DNA of 64,000 nt from Diadema setosum (GCA_033980235.1 CM067067.1:26186451-26250450), one strand, 5' to 3'; counted from the stretch's first letter, positions 26,784 to 40,410 are shown. Numbers and translations: made by a program. The notes: a model not told the origin generated them from the sequence alone.

Positions 26784-29316
26784 TAAGACAGCATACCACA
26801 ATCACAGCTGGGCAGGGATCGGGTCTGCTGCTGATGGATGACAGTTAAATTCACGTTTCATTGTGTACTCTGATAAATTGTACACTAACAATATGTAATA
26901 TGAATTGCTTAATTATGAAGGACAACAACCACTTACATGTAACACATTGCTAACTGTTGTAACCAGTATGATGGACACCAATCAATTCTGGATAATTCTA
27001 AAGAATATGTTAAAACCGCAGAAAACAAATATTGACTAGTGTCATATACTCATGTACTAACTTATCATACTGTATGTCATTTTTCATAGAAACATTTAAA
27101 TCAAGGCATTGCACACCTAGCCCAACACATATTGATTGCAATACAAGTGAGTATTTCATACTCAAATCAAACTTGCAATAAGATGAATACTCGAAACCAA
27201 CATAAACACGTGCAATGACACCATTTTGAAGTTCCCCTGCCCCCAAGCTACTTTTGCAATTTCCTATTCTGTTCAACATTACATTGAATGAAATGCTTGA
27301 AGCTTATTGGTTATCCAGTCGCGACCACATGACTGAAATTATTTTATGCTTCAAGTACAACATGTAGTTTGGCAGCCAGCATACAATCCATTGCAGAGCT
27401 ACAATGTACAGAGAAAACATAATGTGCTGGACAATGCATGTACATTCTCAGTCATGCATACATTGTTCAGTCATAAGTTGTTCTATAATTAACTTTCCTT
27501 CATTTTTTTTTCTTATTATGTTACAAAAAAAAATGAAGATAAATTTCACATAACTGGAACAGAGGAGAAGAGAGTGTACAATACAGCAGAGCTTGTAGAA
27601 TAATCAGGCACCTTGATCATTCTCTGCCATGCCATGTCAAACTTACTGCCTGAGAAATCAACAGATCAAGACTTGTGCAACATAATCTAAATTATTTAAG
27701 TTGTTTTTCCCATGCTGCATTTGGCAAAGGGAGGCTTGATCAGAATTCTTAGAAATAACATTTCTCGATCACTCAACGCTCATGTCATTTAGGGGTTGTG
27801 TGGCAGGGATACAATGTATGTTCAATGAGAAACTTTCATCACTGACATTATACAATCCGAACCAAGGGAATTAATAAATGAACCCATTCTAGACTACTGT
27901 GTGGTATCCAATTTCATTGCTGAACTTGAAACATGTCATGTGCAGCCCTTCCTTTGGTTGGGAAAGGGGTAAGGGGGAAATCTACACTCATGTTTTGAAG
28001 TACAATTGTAGACGAAAATGAAACAACCAGAGCAATGATAGTTTTATGTCAATCAGACAAAAATAAGATAGAAACAGAATCTCACAATTCACAGTTTCCA
28101 TTAAATAGTGATAGCAGAAATTGTCAATACAATATATTGCTTGTGAATGATAAACTTCTTCCAACTTCCATAACAGTAAATGTCCATTTCAGAATTTACT
28201 GCCATAGTTTTATGTATTGCACAATGAATTTCAAAATTCATTCAGTTTTGCTACATCTTTATTCAAAAGTTACTTATCAGAATTTTTAGGATCCAGTCAA
28301 TTTTGTTCATGATTTCTTTTTATTCTAAAAACTCCTGATGTTTAAACAAGTTATGGATTGTGTCTTGCAGCAGATGTCTATTTTCAAGCCTATTCTGGAA
28401 CTTTACTATTACGGTCTACACGCGCACACGGGATCAAAGGTACACAGTATTTGTCCACAGTGTTTGTGAATGGCTCGTAAATTCTTCATGATATTCTCAT
28501 ATTACACACCATGAAATTCTCTTGTACGATGTATCAAAAAAAAAAAAAAAAATTTAAGGAAGACACTACCAGCAAAAACTGATGACAACAAAGCTTGGTT
28601 TATATGCATACAGTCGCAGCTTTTACATGTTTTTTCACAGACTTTTAACCCCAAAGCTGCTGAAATTCAAAACCATGAATTCAACTTGTCAAGGAGTTCC
28701 ATATGTAGTTCCACATTCACATATCATCGAATGAAATCTTTGAATTATTTCATGTTTATTTTTGCTGTTTATATTGCTAGACATCTTGAAGGCTGGAGCA
28801 CATCACAAGCCTGACTTTGGTTGTATTTTTTTTAATGAGCTTGTTATGCAATAATGAATAAAATTCAACACTGTATGAAGCCGATGAAACCTGGCCTTGA
28901 ATTAATCATGATACACTGATTGTTAATACTAAGATTGTAATCTGCACCTATAGCACACAGTTCAACATGAACCATCACCATACACTATCACATGACTACA
29001 ACATATTGCCACAAACATCACTATTAATTTTTAATGACTTGCACCTGGAAAAGGGAAAACCAGAAAATCTCTCACCACAAAATATTCAACACTTCCAGTG
29101 ATAGTAAAGGTGAGAATCAACACTTGGTGGTAAAAATGGTCTACAGTCTGGGAGGTAGACTAGAAATGATGTGCTTTGATCCAAGATATGGGGGGGGGGG
29201 GCGGGCGTAGGGGGGTTACAGATACACTGAATTTTGGTTTACTGTATGTCAAAAATAAGGCCACAAAAACCCTAGAACACTATCGGGAAGAACCCACAAA
29301 TTACTTAGATTTCTTA

Positions 29317-29869
29317 TTAAAGGACAAGTTCACCTTCATAAACATAAGAATTGAGAGAATGTAGCAATATTAGTACTAGTAGAACACATCATTGAAAGTT
29401 TGAGGAAAATCAGACAATCCGTTCAAAAGTTATGAATTTTCGAAGTTTTTGTGCAGTGACCACTGGATGAGAAGACTACTGCAGTTGATAATATCACATG
29501 CGTACAACAATATAAGGAAAATATAAAGAGATTTTCACAAAATTTCATCTTTTGAAAAAAGTACACATTCCCTTGACTCGTTACTGACATATGTTATGAG
29601 TAATATTATTACCCCTGCCTTTAGAAAGAGGCAAGTCAAGTGCTCTTTTATTACGCAAAAAAAAAGTGAAAATATGTTGAATTTTCTTTACATTTTCTTT
29701 ATACTGTTGTACTCATATGACATCACAAGCTGTAGTAGTCTCCTCATCCAGCAGTTCCAACACAAAAATTTTAAAAATTCATAACTTTTGAATCGATTGT
29801 CCAATTTTCCTCAAACTTTCACTGATGTGTTCTACTAATATTGAGCATGAAGGTGAACTTGTCCTTTAA
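29317..29869. mobile_element. Fold-back element, about 550 bases, copy 1 of 2
   Basis: The first ~130 bases (AAAGGACAAGTTCACCTTCA...) are the inverse of the last ~130 (...TGAAGGTGAACTTGTCCTTT). A central part also pairs: ATGAGAAGACTACTGCAGTTG against CTGTAGTAGTCTCCTCAT. Flanks read TTAA. The transcript would fold into one long hairpin. Confidence 0.8.
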
Positions 29870-31506
29870 TCACACAAAAGAGATTATGTTTCACATTTCC
29901 TTCAAGATTATTTTTTTAACAGTCTTGCTTTCATACATGTGTACGATACACCATAGCACATGAGAATGATGGTCAACCATTTACAGTAGAAATTTGTCTT
30001 TTTCTGCCAAGTATGGTCTTTCTTCCACTGAATCCATATTAAGGCATTCATATAAAGGTAATTATAGCCAAAAGAGCACCCATTGCACAATCCTCCTCCT
30101 TCTCCTATGTAATAAAAATTCAACCTACACCCAGTAAGGATGTTAGATCCCCCCCCCCCCCTCCCTCCAGGCTAGATGTGACCTTGCACATTCAAACATT
30201 GATCCCTTCACAGACAATTAACACCCAGGACAATGCACCCTAAGCAACATGGAGAGCTGTCCTGAGGGGGTTGATGCAGGGTAAAAACTGTCTGGGAATG
30301 CATCACTCACTCTAGAGGCCAATTCACAATCACTGTGCACACGCACAACACACACAGAGCCACGCAGCCATCAAACACACAAGTTCGTGCTGTACCGCAA
30401 TCCCTACACCTTCACGCACGCTGTACGTACATGTGTAAAGCAAACATGTAGTTCATCTTCCCTGTGACATATCATTTGTACAGATGTGACTATACTAGCG
30501 GCATCGGGAGGGTGATTATTCAGAGCTATATAGCTGGCTTCAGCATCTGACAGAGACTAAAGGTGTGTGAACACAGCATGCCGTGGCATAGCCCAAGCAT
30601 TGTAGCAATCATCTTGAAAACTGCAAGATACACCTTCTTCAGCAGAAAATTATGCATTTCCATCACTCTAGAGATGGAATGCAATGAATATGGTGAATTC
30701 TTACATTTGCACATAGGCTCTACATTAAAAAAAAAAACAAACAAACAAAGCAAAGAAACTTGTACAAACTTGTGGTATCTGAGCACAACATGTTTTCACA
30801 TCCACTGTATAAAGTGTCCAAAGAAAGAACAGGTCTTTGTGATTATTTAGTGGAAATGCCAAAAGCATGTACCCAATTTCCATCTTTCCATGTTTTTACC
30901 CCATTTTGATGCATTATTTTAATAAAATTTAAACTCATTTTCATGGAAGAAGAACGAACGAAGAAAAAAAAACTATTTTCCTTGGTGTGCTCATGTGAGA
31001 GCTTATCGGCACCAATTTTCCCTCTGGGATTAAGGCAGTACTGCATATCAAGTTTGGCATGTAGCCCCAGCACACAAGGAACAAACATGGAGTCAAGAAT
31101 AACTGATAATTTGATGGTCCCTCTGCTGGCATGGATGAATTCATACTTGAGTTACATTGTACACTATCAGAAGATCAATGTCGCCACTTCTCCGTCCCTC
31201 CAGTATTGGTATTCCTCCCAGCTCAATTGAATTTGCCCTTTACTGTGTACTCTTCAAAATTCATTTACCAGAAAATTCAGCTCATTCGATTACGGTGCTC
31301 TCTGAGGTATTGATTACACTTGTTATCCACGGCCCAACAAACAGTGATTTTTTTTTCTCTCTCTCTCTCTTCCTCTCCAGCCCCTCCCCCCCCCCCTTCC
31401 CAAATGACATGGATGTACTTGAGCCCGCCTTGTAAATTCATTTCATCTTCAACGTGCAGGAACACCTATAATTTGTCCTGCAGACAGCTACATAATGTGT
31501 TCATTT

Positions 31507-32044
31507 TAAAGGACAAGTCCACCCTCATTATACATTTAAGAATCGAGTGAATGCAGTACTATTAGTTGAACACAACATTGAAAATTTGAGGAAAATCAGA
31601 CAATCCGATCAAAAGTTATGAATTTGTAAAGTTTCTGTGCAGTCACTGCTGGATGAGAAGACTATTACAGTAGGACCTACATGATGTCACATGCATAGAA
31701 CGATATAAGGAAAATCGGATAAAGAGAATTCCACAAAATTTCATTTTTTTGAAAAACATTCACATTCCCCCTGCCTTCTGAGAGAGGCAAGTCAAGTGCT
31801 CTATTATTATGCGAGAGAAGTGAAAATATGTTGAAGTTTCTTCATACTTCCTCAAATATCGTTCTACGCATGTGACATCACAAGCTGTAGTAGTCTTCTC
31901 ATCCAGCAATGGCAGCAGTGAAACTTCAAAAATTCATAACTTTGGAACGGATTGTCCAATTTTCCTCAAACTTTTACGGATGTGTTCTACTGATATTGCT
32001 GCATTCTCTCAATTCTTATGTATATGAAGGTGGACTTGTCCTTT
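31507..32044. mobile_element. Fold-back element, about 540 bases, copy 2 of 2
   Basis: Same family as the element at 29317, with arms AAAGGACAAGTCCACCCTCA and GAAGGTGGACTTGTCCTTT. Its two arms resemble each other at least as closely as they resemble the other copy. Confidence 0.8.
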
Positions 32045-33354
32045 TCGAATTAAGTCTGTGTTGATGTAAATGGGGAAACATGTACATGTACATGTACACA
32101 GACTCATGATGGGGCTAAAGACCTGATCTCAAATTGATTGCTCCTGCTTTACATACAATTGTTCACGGGATATCACTATGGGCTTGTACACAGTGACATA
32201 CAGTGCACTTGCTGCTGTCATAGTGCAGCATGGTTGCAATGAGTATTTCCACATTCCCAAGATGTGCAGTGCATCGATGACATCACATGATTATGATGGC
32301 TGGGGCGGCGATCATCCAAACCTGATTGTCTGGGTCTAGGGACCGTGAAATATCTTCAGTTGAAATCTTCATTTGTTGTACTTTAAGGGGGGGAAAAATA
32401 GCATTTCTTTGAAATTCACATAAAAATAAACCCTTACAGCCTTGAGCTTTGAATAAGGAACATTGTACCACACAATTGCATACAATTACCTTTCATCCAC
32501 CTACGTGTACACATTATTCCTACCACGGTCTATTCTCATGCATCTTTTTTTTTTTTTTTTTACTCAACAAGCATATAAAATGTAAACTTCGCAGGATTAT
32601 TTCATTCCACGCTTCTGTAACTCATCTTTGCTTTTCTTCATCATTGTAATATGAGTGCACAAAGCTACAGCACCCCATACAACTAGGATAGTTCTCAGAA
32701 TGTGTGTCCATTCTTCCTGTAGACAGTAAATGGATTGCACTGAACTTTACAATTTAAAAAAGAGAAAAAAAGAGAATATTACTCAGTGATCATGCACTGG
32801 CTACTCCATTGTTCACTAGTACGGTAAGACAAATATGAAATCTGAAATACATGTACATGTACGAGCGTATGGATGATAAAGAAAAACAACTGATAGTTGC
32901 CTGTCAAGTCGGCCTTGAATTGACACAAAAATGAGTGCATCGATCCAAAGGTGTGATATCATTATTCTATACAGGTAACCACACACCCACTCAAGTATCT
33001 ATCCATGTGTAAATTTATGCTGGCTTTGTATAATGATGTAATGTCAACACAGGTCTCAAGGTGTAATTTACACATGTCCTCCAACTTCTCTACTGAAATC
33101 CCCTAATTACAAAGAAAAAAAAGTGAGACAATAGGCATAAAAGGACAAATAACATCATCACACCTGGCAAAATATCTCATGATATTACAACTACTGTACA
33201 ATGTATGTGCTACATATCTGGACAGCATAAGATTCCATGAATTTGGACTTGAAAGACGACTTCATGGGTCGTTGAGTTTTCAGTTGAGAAATACAGCAAC
33301 AGCATGAGAAAATCCATACTATTCCTTTTCAAGAGAAAAAAAAAAAAAAACATT

Positions 33355-34790
33355 TGTGACCGGTGACAACGGTTTCAGGCAAAAGTCAGGAATTTTGAAA
33401 ATTCATTTTTTCACTGAATCACATTGCCCATTTCCTAAGCTTTGCATTGATATAAAACACTTGTATTCTTCGGCACCATAAGTGGGCATAGAAAGAGAAA
33501 TAAAATACACTTTTTAAGTTGTTAGACTGACAAAATTGCGAGAAAACAGGCTTTGAAGATTCACCTCTTTCTCAAAGACAATGTCCGAGCGGCGATGCGA
33601 GGGGAGAATCACCCATCTGTACAATGGAGCCAATTGATGTTAAGCTCCGCCTCTAGCAACCACATTGCCTTCTGATTGGCTCACTGAGAGAGTCAAATTT
33701 CTCGGGCACCTTCCTCGGAGCTCAGCGTGTGGAGCCGAAAAACAATGCGTTTCGCTCGGGTTTGTTTACCAGTACGTCTTTCAAGATGGCGAATACGATA
33801 ATTACACTAGTATAATTACTCGTATGGTGTACATGTACATGTACATGTGATGGTGCACGCATTGCGCAATGGCATCCACACGCCATGACCGTGTGCATAT
33901 AACAGGGGCGGTGGCGAATCCACACATTTACAAATCGCGTTTTCATTGTGGTTGATTTGTCTTTATCATTGGCGATCCTTTTGAAGGCAGAAAATTGCTA
34001 GTGCTGGCAAGGGTCACGCTTCCTGTTTATTTTGCTTTTACAAGACATGTTGCTTTGTTCGGTGGTGCTACTTAAATTAAAACAAACAAACAAACAAACA
34101 CGAAGCGTTTGTTCGGTGCGAACTTGACGTGTAGTATTTGAATATAATTGGTCACATGTGACCGCTCCTTTCCTCTCATCTACCTTCCATTGAGTCAGTC
34201 TGCTGTCACAATTTTTACTACATGTACAAGAAGACAAATTTGAGAATATTTAGTTTTCTTTTCACACGATTATGGTATACTACATGATTTCTGTTTCACT
34301 TCCATTGTCGAACATTGTGGTAGAATAGTTTGGATAGAAAGCCAAACGAAGAGCACGCACTACAGAGCGAGCGTATGTAAACCACTATACAAAGAACAAT
34401 GGAGCATGTAATCGTGCACGCGTGGACAAAGCAAAGCCAAAACGCTGCAACTGGTGTCTCCGAAAGCCGAATTATGTAAATGTGTGCGACGCACCAGCCA
34501 ATCGCGTGCGAGACCCTGCGCCGTAGCAACGCTGGGGATATTGGCGCGGCGTTCGAAAGAAGCTCGAAACTGACGAGTGTGATCCAACATAGGGTGCTTA
34601 AAATTCCATTTTCGATAGGAAAAACTTAGTCTTAGGCAATAAAATTTAGTGTAGATGTAGAAAACATATCAAAGATTCGATTTCTGCAAAAAACTTAAAT
34701 CCACAAAAATAATGGTCAAAATCTTTGTACCCCGCCTAGGAGGGAATTTGCTCTTGCGACTTTTGCCTGAAACCGTTGTCGCGGGTCACA
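33355..34790. mobile_element. 1.44-kb inverted-repeat element with CpG-rich core
   Basis: Terminal repeats of about 34 bases, starting TGTGACCGGTGACAACGG at the left with the inverse CCGTTGTCGCGGGTCACA at the right. No transposase ORF is visible. The core (about 33.58-34.57 kb) is CpG-rich and has promoter-like features: ATTGGCT and CCAATCGCG boxes, AAGATGGCGAA (YY1-like) and GTAGCAACG. Confidence 0.75.
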
Positions 34791-35248
34791 TTTGCGGTTT
34801 CCAAACTTTGAAGATGATGTATACAATGCACTTCTGTTCTGGGAGGCAATATTGTAGGCCCTACCAAATCTTAACAAGTTGTTACTTTCATGAACATCAG
34901 CTGACTTTTAATAGGAAATTTGCAAAAATCAAAGCACTTTGGAATGAATGGCATAACGCATTGATGTAAAATGTACAGTGTAGGACCTACATGTATTTAA
35001 TATCCAAACTAGCTGAGTCGATGTCAACAGTAGTTTAAATCAAAATATTGCTTCACAAGTCAAGCTCAATACCATAGTTTATGCTTCCAAGACAATCACA
35101 CACATTGCTGGCCAAAACTTCTGAGGAGCTGTGTGTACTAAAGCCGTGTTTGCATGGCTGCCAGCCAAACATTGCATGGCACAGATTATTAATACAGTGT
35201 ATAGGCTTGATTGAGTATGGTCATATAAAATATCCCAAACTTCTCTTG

Positions 35249-35286
<38 letters not shown>

Positions 35287-36746
35287 TCAAAAATCTTTTT
35301 AAAATGATAAATGTATGAAAAATCCATATTCAGTTTCATTTTTTTTCTTTTTTTTCTTTTTTTTTGGGGGGGGGGTGTGTAAAAGTGAAACTTAACTGCA
35401 AACCTAAGACATCAATTACATTAAAAAAAATAAAAATCAAATCTCCATGATGACTGATAGATACTGTAGGACTATCGATTATGTAGAATCAAACAATGTA
35501 CTGTAAATTGTATATCAATGTGCATTTTCAACCTACAAATGTAAGAATACTGAATACAATTTGTGAGTGTGTCTGTGAAGACTGTATTATAAGCATACTA
35601 TCCGTATATATATATATTTTTTTTTTTGGAATTTGATTCAAAATTACTCTTTGAAAAAACACAGTATTTTGCCTTTTTTTTCTTTTTATCAGTGTTCTCA
35701 AAGCTACCCTGCAGCATTGAATACAAGATTTCAAATCAAGGTGCATCACACAGCACTTTGCAACAAATACTTTTAGACAGCTTTCTAAAGATTAATGACA
35801 CTGTTGGGAAATTGAACACTTCCTTTTCTACAGTGCCACACAACACACAATGCAGAATCAATCATTTTATCTCTTCCAATACCTAATGTTCAATTTGGCA
35901 AAAAAACAACATACAGTGTGTTTTTACAGAAAACATGATTAGTTTCAGATGATCATATTTTCTAGAATGCAATGACTAACAGAAGCTTTTATGTTTGAAG
36001 GGAAAATTAAAAAAATTTCATAATGAAAGCAACACACAATGTAAAGAAATAAGCTTTAGTATTGTTCAGATTTCTTGCTATTCTCTTTTCCTTTTCACCC
36101 CAAATAAAATTGAAGTTATTTTTCTTCTGTATATAAATAATACTGAATTTGCATTAGAAAGAATTATTCATTTTCAAAACATCACAGGGGGTTTCTGACA
36201 GAAGTACATATTTCACTTTGAGTTTAGTACACTGTATTATGCTTTAGCTACACATCTTATCATTTCACACGTGATCAGCATCTCATACGTTTGAATTTTA
36301 CTATATGGACAAATGTGTAACACAGCTGGAATGCAGTTGATCACAAACAGCTTCTTGTGATATGCACCAAACTCCATGTTACAAACTGAACACATGATCA
36401 CATGTAAAAACTATTGCAAAGAAAAAATGAACAACAATGAATCCATCTATAATTTAGGGAAATCTCATATAAACTTGTACTTTTAATTTGTCCTGAACAT
36501 AATATGTGCATTGCCAATAAAAACGATCACCACCACAAAAAAAAAAAAAATACCATTAAATATCTTAGGTGGATCCACATCTACAGATATAAGTTGGTGA
36601 CATAACACTGTCTCATGTAATAAGAGTTGATTCAAAAACGTTTTAATGAAATGTTAAGGGTATGCAGTCTGTCCCCGATATGATGTAAAGGTCAGGAAAA
36701 TGTGGTGCATGGTAAGGGTTCACCAAGTTCTGCCCCCAAGTGTACT

Positions 36747-36975
36747 TTTACAGTATGGCTTAAACATACAACATAATATACACACAGACGCCCACACTTG
36801 GCCGTGTCAGAAGACTTTCGCGTGTTTTTAATTTCATCGGAATCAAGACAACAAGTACTGGAACATATGGCATGAAAAAATATTCGCGTGCTTTTATTTT
36901 CATGCTAGCTTCTCGTTGCGCGAAATGCGCAAAAATTTCAACACGGCAAAAATTTCCACTTTTACAGTATACAAA
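36747..36975. mobile_element. TACTGTAAAA-family MITE, diverged
   Basis: CTTTTACAGTAT occurs at both ends in the same orientation. The interior has repeated CGCGTG(C/T)TTTTAATTTCAT and GCGCGAAATGCGCAAAAATT blocks typical of this GCGAAATT-rich family. It may be two partial copies side by side. Confidence 0.5.
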
Positions 36976-37563
36976 GACTTTGTGGTAGACCAGTGTTTCA
37001 ATTAACATAATGCATGTAATTTGTGGCCTGTAATGTCACAACATTGCAGCGTGTAGAGGGACTCCAAATTCTTGTGCTCTCATGCCATTTTCTCAAAATC
37101 TCCCGCTTTCCCACCTGAATCTACACATTTGTAAATTGTAGGTTTGACGGTTAAAAATAAAATTGATCTTTGAGCACATGATATTGTATGCATGTTTGTG
37201 CAATCAGAGTCTCCAGTTTGCAATACATCCTTATGTGATATGTTGTCTTGCAAGTACAATGTATAATATTTTCTAAGGCAGCACATGAACAATTCGCATG
37301 ACGGGGCAATTGATTACTCAGTATGCATTTCCACACACGCTTTTGATTTAAGACTACACTTTGCACACAGTGATCATGCAACACACACTACAGTGATTAA
37401 GAACTGCAGTACAGACATGCACTACAGCCAGTCACTGAAGCATCACAATATGTTTATCGCCTTACAGTGCTCGCAAGACCTGAACCTGGCTTGGATAGGG
37501 TGAAAGGAATGCAACAGACGAGTGGAGCAGGCGGAAACATTCAATTGAATTAATCACTGCTGA

Positions 37564-38203
37564 TCAGATGCTGTCAACCCTATGAGGACACAGTGCCTTG
37601 CTGTCATAACACACCAGAGATGGGACGCCATCAGGTGCAGCTCCAGATGCATAATACACTGCAGGAGTCTCACTGATGGATAGGCTGCGACAGTCCTCGA
37701 ATCTGTTTCGGGTTCCTACTGCTGCTATATACGGACAGCTCATGAAGCAGTGGGCCACCACATAGTACAGTCACCTTGAATACGTGTTGAGTCCACACGT
37801 AGACTCCTCTGTGTACATTTGAATGTGAAGCAAGTCTATGGATTCATGCTTCCCAGTACCACCAGCAATAATGTACAATGGTAGAGGTGGATGTGTAAAC
37901 TTCTACATGATTGAATGAACGTATGAACGTTGCCATAGCCATACTACATTATAAGCATGGCTGACTGCCCATGGCGTGATTATATTTCTCTAGTGACACT
38001 GATTTATGTAACTTGTTGTAATACTTACGTGCTACTGTACGTAATGTAGAATCTACTAACTTGTTAGTGATGTCTTTACAAACCATGAGATACATTGCAG
38101 AAATTTTGAAACCCTCTCTGTGAGTAGTAACCATGTCATCCACCTCACAGAGAGGTAAGTTCCCTAATGTTGTTTGGTGATTTAGAGTTGCTGCTCTGAT
38201 CAC
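37564..38203 (-). other. Coding-like patch inside intron 2 (two minus-strand open frames)
   Basis: Two open stretches, 38203-37949 (about 84 codons) and 37761-37564 (about 65 codons), have complex, protein-like amino-acid composition, unlike most frames in this window. The first contains DITNKLVDSTLRTVARKYYN and a strong internal donor (CAC|GTAAGTATT). The second contains SCPYIAAVGTRNRFEDCRS. They are separated by about 190 bases with stops. They could be exons of a nested gene, an old transposon coding relic, or chance. The exon bounded by an acceptor before AGAGGGTTTC and that donor would enter in phase 0, so it does not fit after PEA3 exon 2, which ends in phase 1. Confidence 0.25.
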
Positions 38204-38813
38204 TTTAATACTTTCATGTTGTCTAGCACCTTTACAGCTTCACATCATTCTTCATGGATTTTGCACACACATAAACGCACAGTAGAAGACAGCCCACATG
38301 CAATGTAAACATCTACTGGTATGTGCATGCTACAGTAGAGACTTTCAACTTGATATGCACTGAGCAAGAAAATACAAGAGCTTGTCTTGAATACTATAGT
38401 ACACACAAATTTTACCAGTACACATTACCATGTACTTAATCTCAATTCTCTTATCCATCAGTTATCTAGCACCCATCCTGGTTACATAAGATGATTACTT
38501 CACTTTGACAGTTCAAACAAACCTATCTAACTCTGATTGATGGATGGAGTGCTACTACACTGTGTAACTTTCAGGCAGTGTTGGTCTCTAAGTCTAACAA
38601 CACAATCATATTACTGGTTAGGGTAAGCTGTCATATTGCCACAGAGTACAGAGTTTAATGGATGAGTCTTGCAATGTTATGTTATTCTACATGTACCAGT
38701 ATGTTTGAAAGTACAAATTTGATCATTACCATATTGATTTCAACAAAGACTCAATTTCAGTTTACCTGGGTATTTCATAATTGTAGTACAATATGGAAGT
38801 TGTATGTGTAAAT

Positions 38814-39843
38814 CATTTAAAGATAATAAAAAGTTTTGGTACCTCAAAAGTGTCCTTGAATTTTCTTGTCTTAGTTTGTGTTTCAGGTTAAAGTATCTTT
38901 CATATAACTAACACTGTGAGACTTACTCGCCCCAAAGTGCTCTCATTAATCATGCAATTAACTGCGACCAGCAGCCCCATACGCATAGCGACCAGTAGTC
39001 CCATACGCATAGCGTAATCGGGCTTCGCATTGTAGCACTCAGGACCATGACAGATTTAGTATCGCAGGGTAAATGTCAACTTAAAATCCCATAATTTCTT
39101 CAATTTGAAGACTTACCAATTAAGTTGAAGTATTGAAAACAGGCTTCGGGCAACGTTTGGTTCTGCCTATAGTCCCTTTCTGTTCGAATTGATGACTGAA
39201 TGTGACTCGGTCGACAGGACCTCAGGAGAGCTACATACAGTACACTGAATACTACAGCCAGTGCATGCGAACACATCGCATGCACACAAATTTCAAATCC
39301 ATGAACGGATAAGATGTTTGTGTGCGCATGCGCTGGCCATGGTATCCAGTGTATGTAGCTCTCCCAAGGTCCTCTCGACCGAGTCACATTCAGTCATCAA
39401 TTCGAATAGAAAGGGACTATTGGCAGAACCAAACGTTGTTCGAAGCCTGTTTTCAATACTTCAACTTAATTGGTAAGTCTTCAAATCGAAGAAATTTTTG
39501 GATTTTAAGTTGACATTTACCCGCGATACTAATTCTGTCACGATCCTGAATGCTACAATGCGAAGCCCCATTACGCTATGCGTATGGGGCTGCTGGTCGC
39601 AGTTAGCTATGCGTACAATGGGCTGCACGCTGCTGGTCGCAGTCAGTGGTTTCGTACAATATTTATCGACGCTGTACAGCGTCTGCTCTGGTACAAAACC
39701 ATTATTGCATGATTACTAAGACATGAGAGCACTTTGGGGCGAGTAATTCTCACAGACAACGTACTTTAACCTGAAACACAAACCAAGACAAGGAAATTCA
39801 GGGAAGCTTTTGAGGTACCAAAACTTTTTATTATCTTTAAATG
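38814..39843. repeat. Nearly perfect 1.03-kb palindrome (fold-back element)
   Basis: The left arm, from CATTTAAAGATAATAAAAAG, is matched in inverse by the right arm ending CTTTTTATTATCTTTAAATG. The centre is near 39.29-39.32 kb between CGCATGCACACAAA and TTTGTGTGCGCATGCG. The right arm carries about 100 extra bases (near 39.6-39.7 kb) missing from the left. GCCCCATACGCATAGCG occurs repeatedly in both arms. Confidence 0.85.
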
Positions 39844-40013
39844 GGTAGTTTGAAACACAAATAGTGCAAGGTTTTGTGGAAAAGTAAATGGTAGTACTAT
39901 GTGTGCACATACACACACATACACACACACACTCAAAAAAAAAAACACACTTTTAAAATGGAGTAGTGCATCTGATGTGTACTACACCTCTAATAAACCC
40001 AACATTCCCTTCT

Positions 40014-40410
40014 TTAAGGGTGTGTACAGTTCTGGTCGAGGTGAGGATTTAGCTTCTAACGTTTTGCGAGATATTCAGAAACCACTCTATGAGATGTCAA
40101 TGAGCATGCAATTCTAAGGGGTATCAAAAGCTTATTAGATGAAAATCAGTTTTGAAATGGCCGAGATATCCAAAAACAAGGTGAAACAAAGAGATCCTAA
40201 TAAAAGGCGTGGCCTGTTGCCTTTTATTATTATCACATCTCAGCCATTTGAAAACCAATTTTCATCAAATAAACATTGAATCCTTCTTAAAATTGTATGC
40301 TCTTTCATATTTCTTAAGAGGTTTCTCATTATCTCAGTTCTCACTTAGGAATGTTCAAAACGTGAATCCCCACGTGAATCCCCACGTCAACCAGTACTGT
40401 ACAGTCCCTT
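40014..40410. mobile_element. 385-base inverted-repeat element, copy 3 of 3
   Basis: Same family as the copies at 9707 and 11240. Near its right end a short duplication (GTGAATCCCCAC twice) and an extra TCTCAGTTCTCA distinguish it, so the insertions are independent and of different age. Confidence 0.8.
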
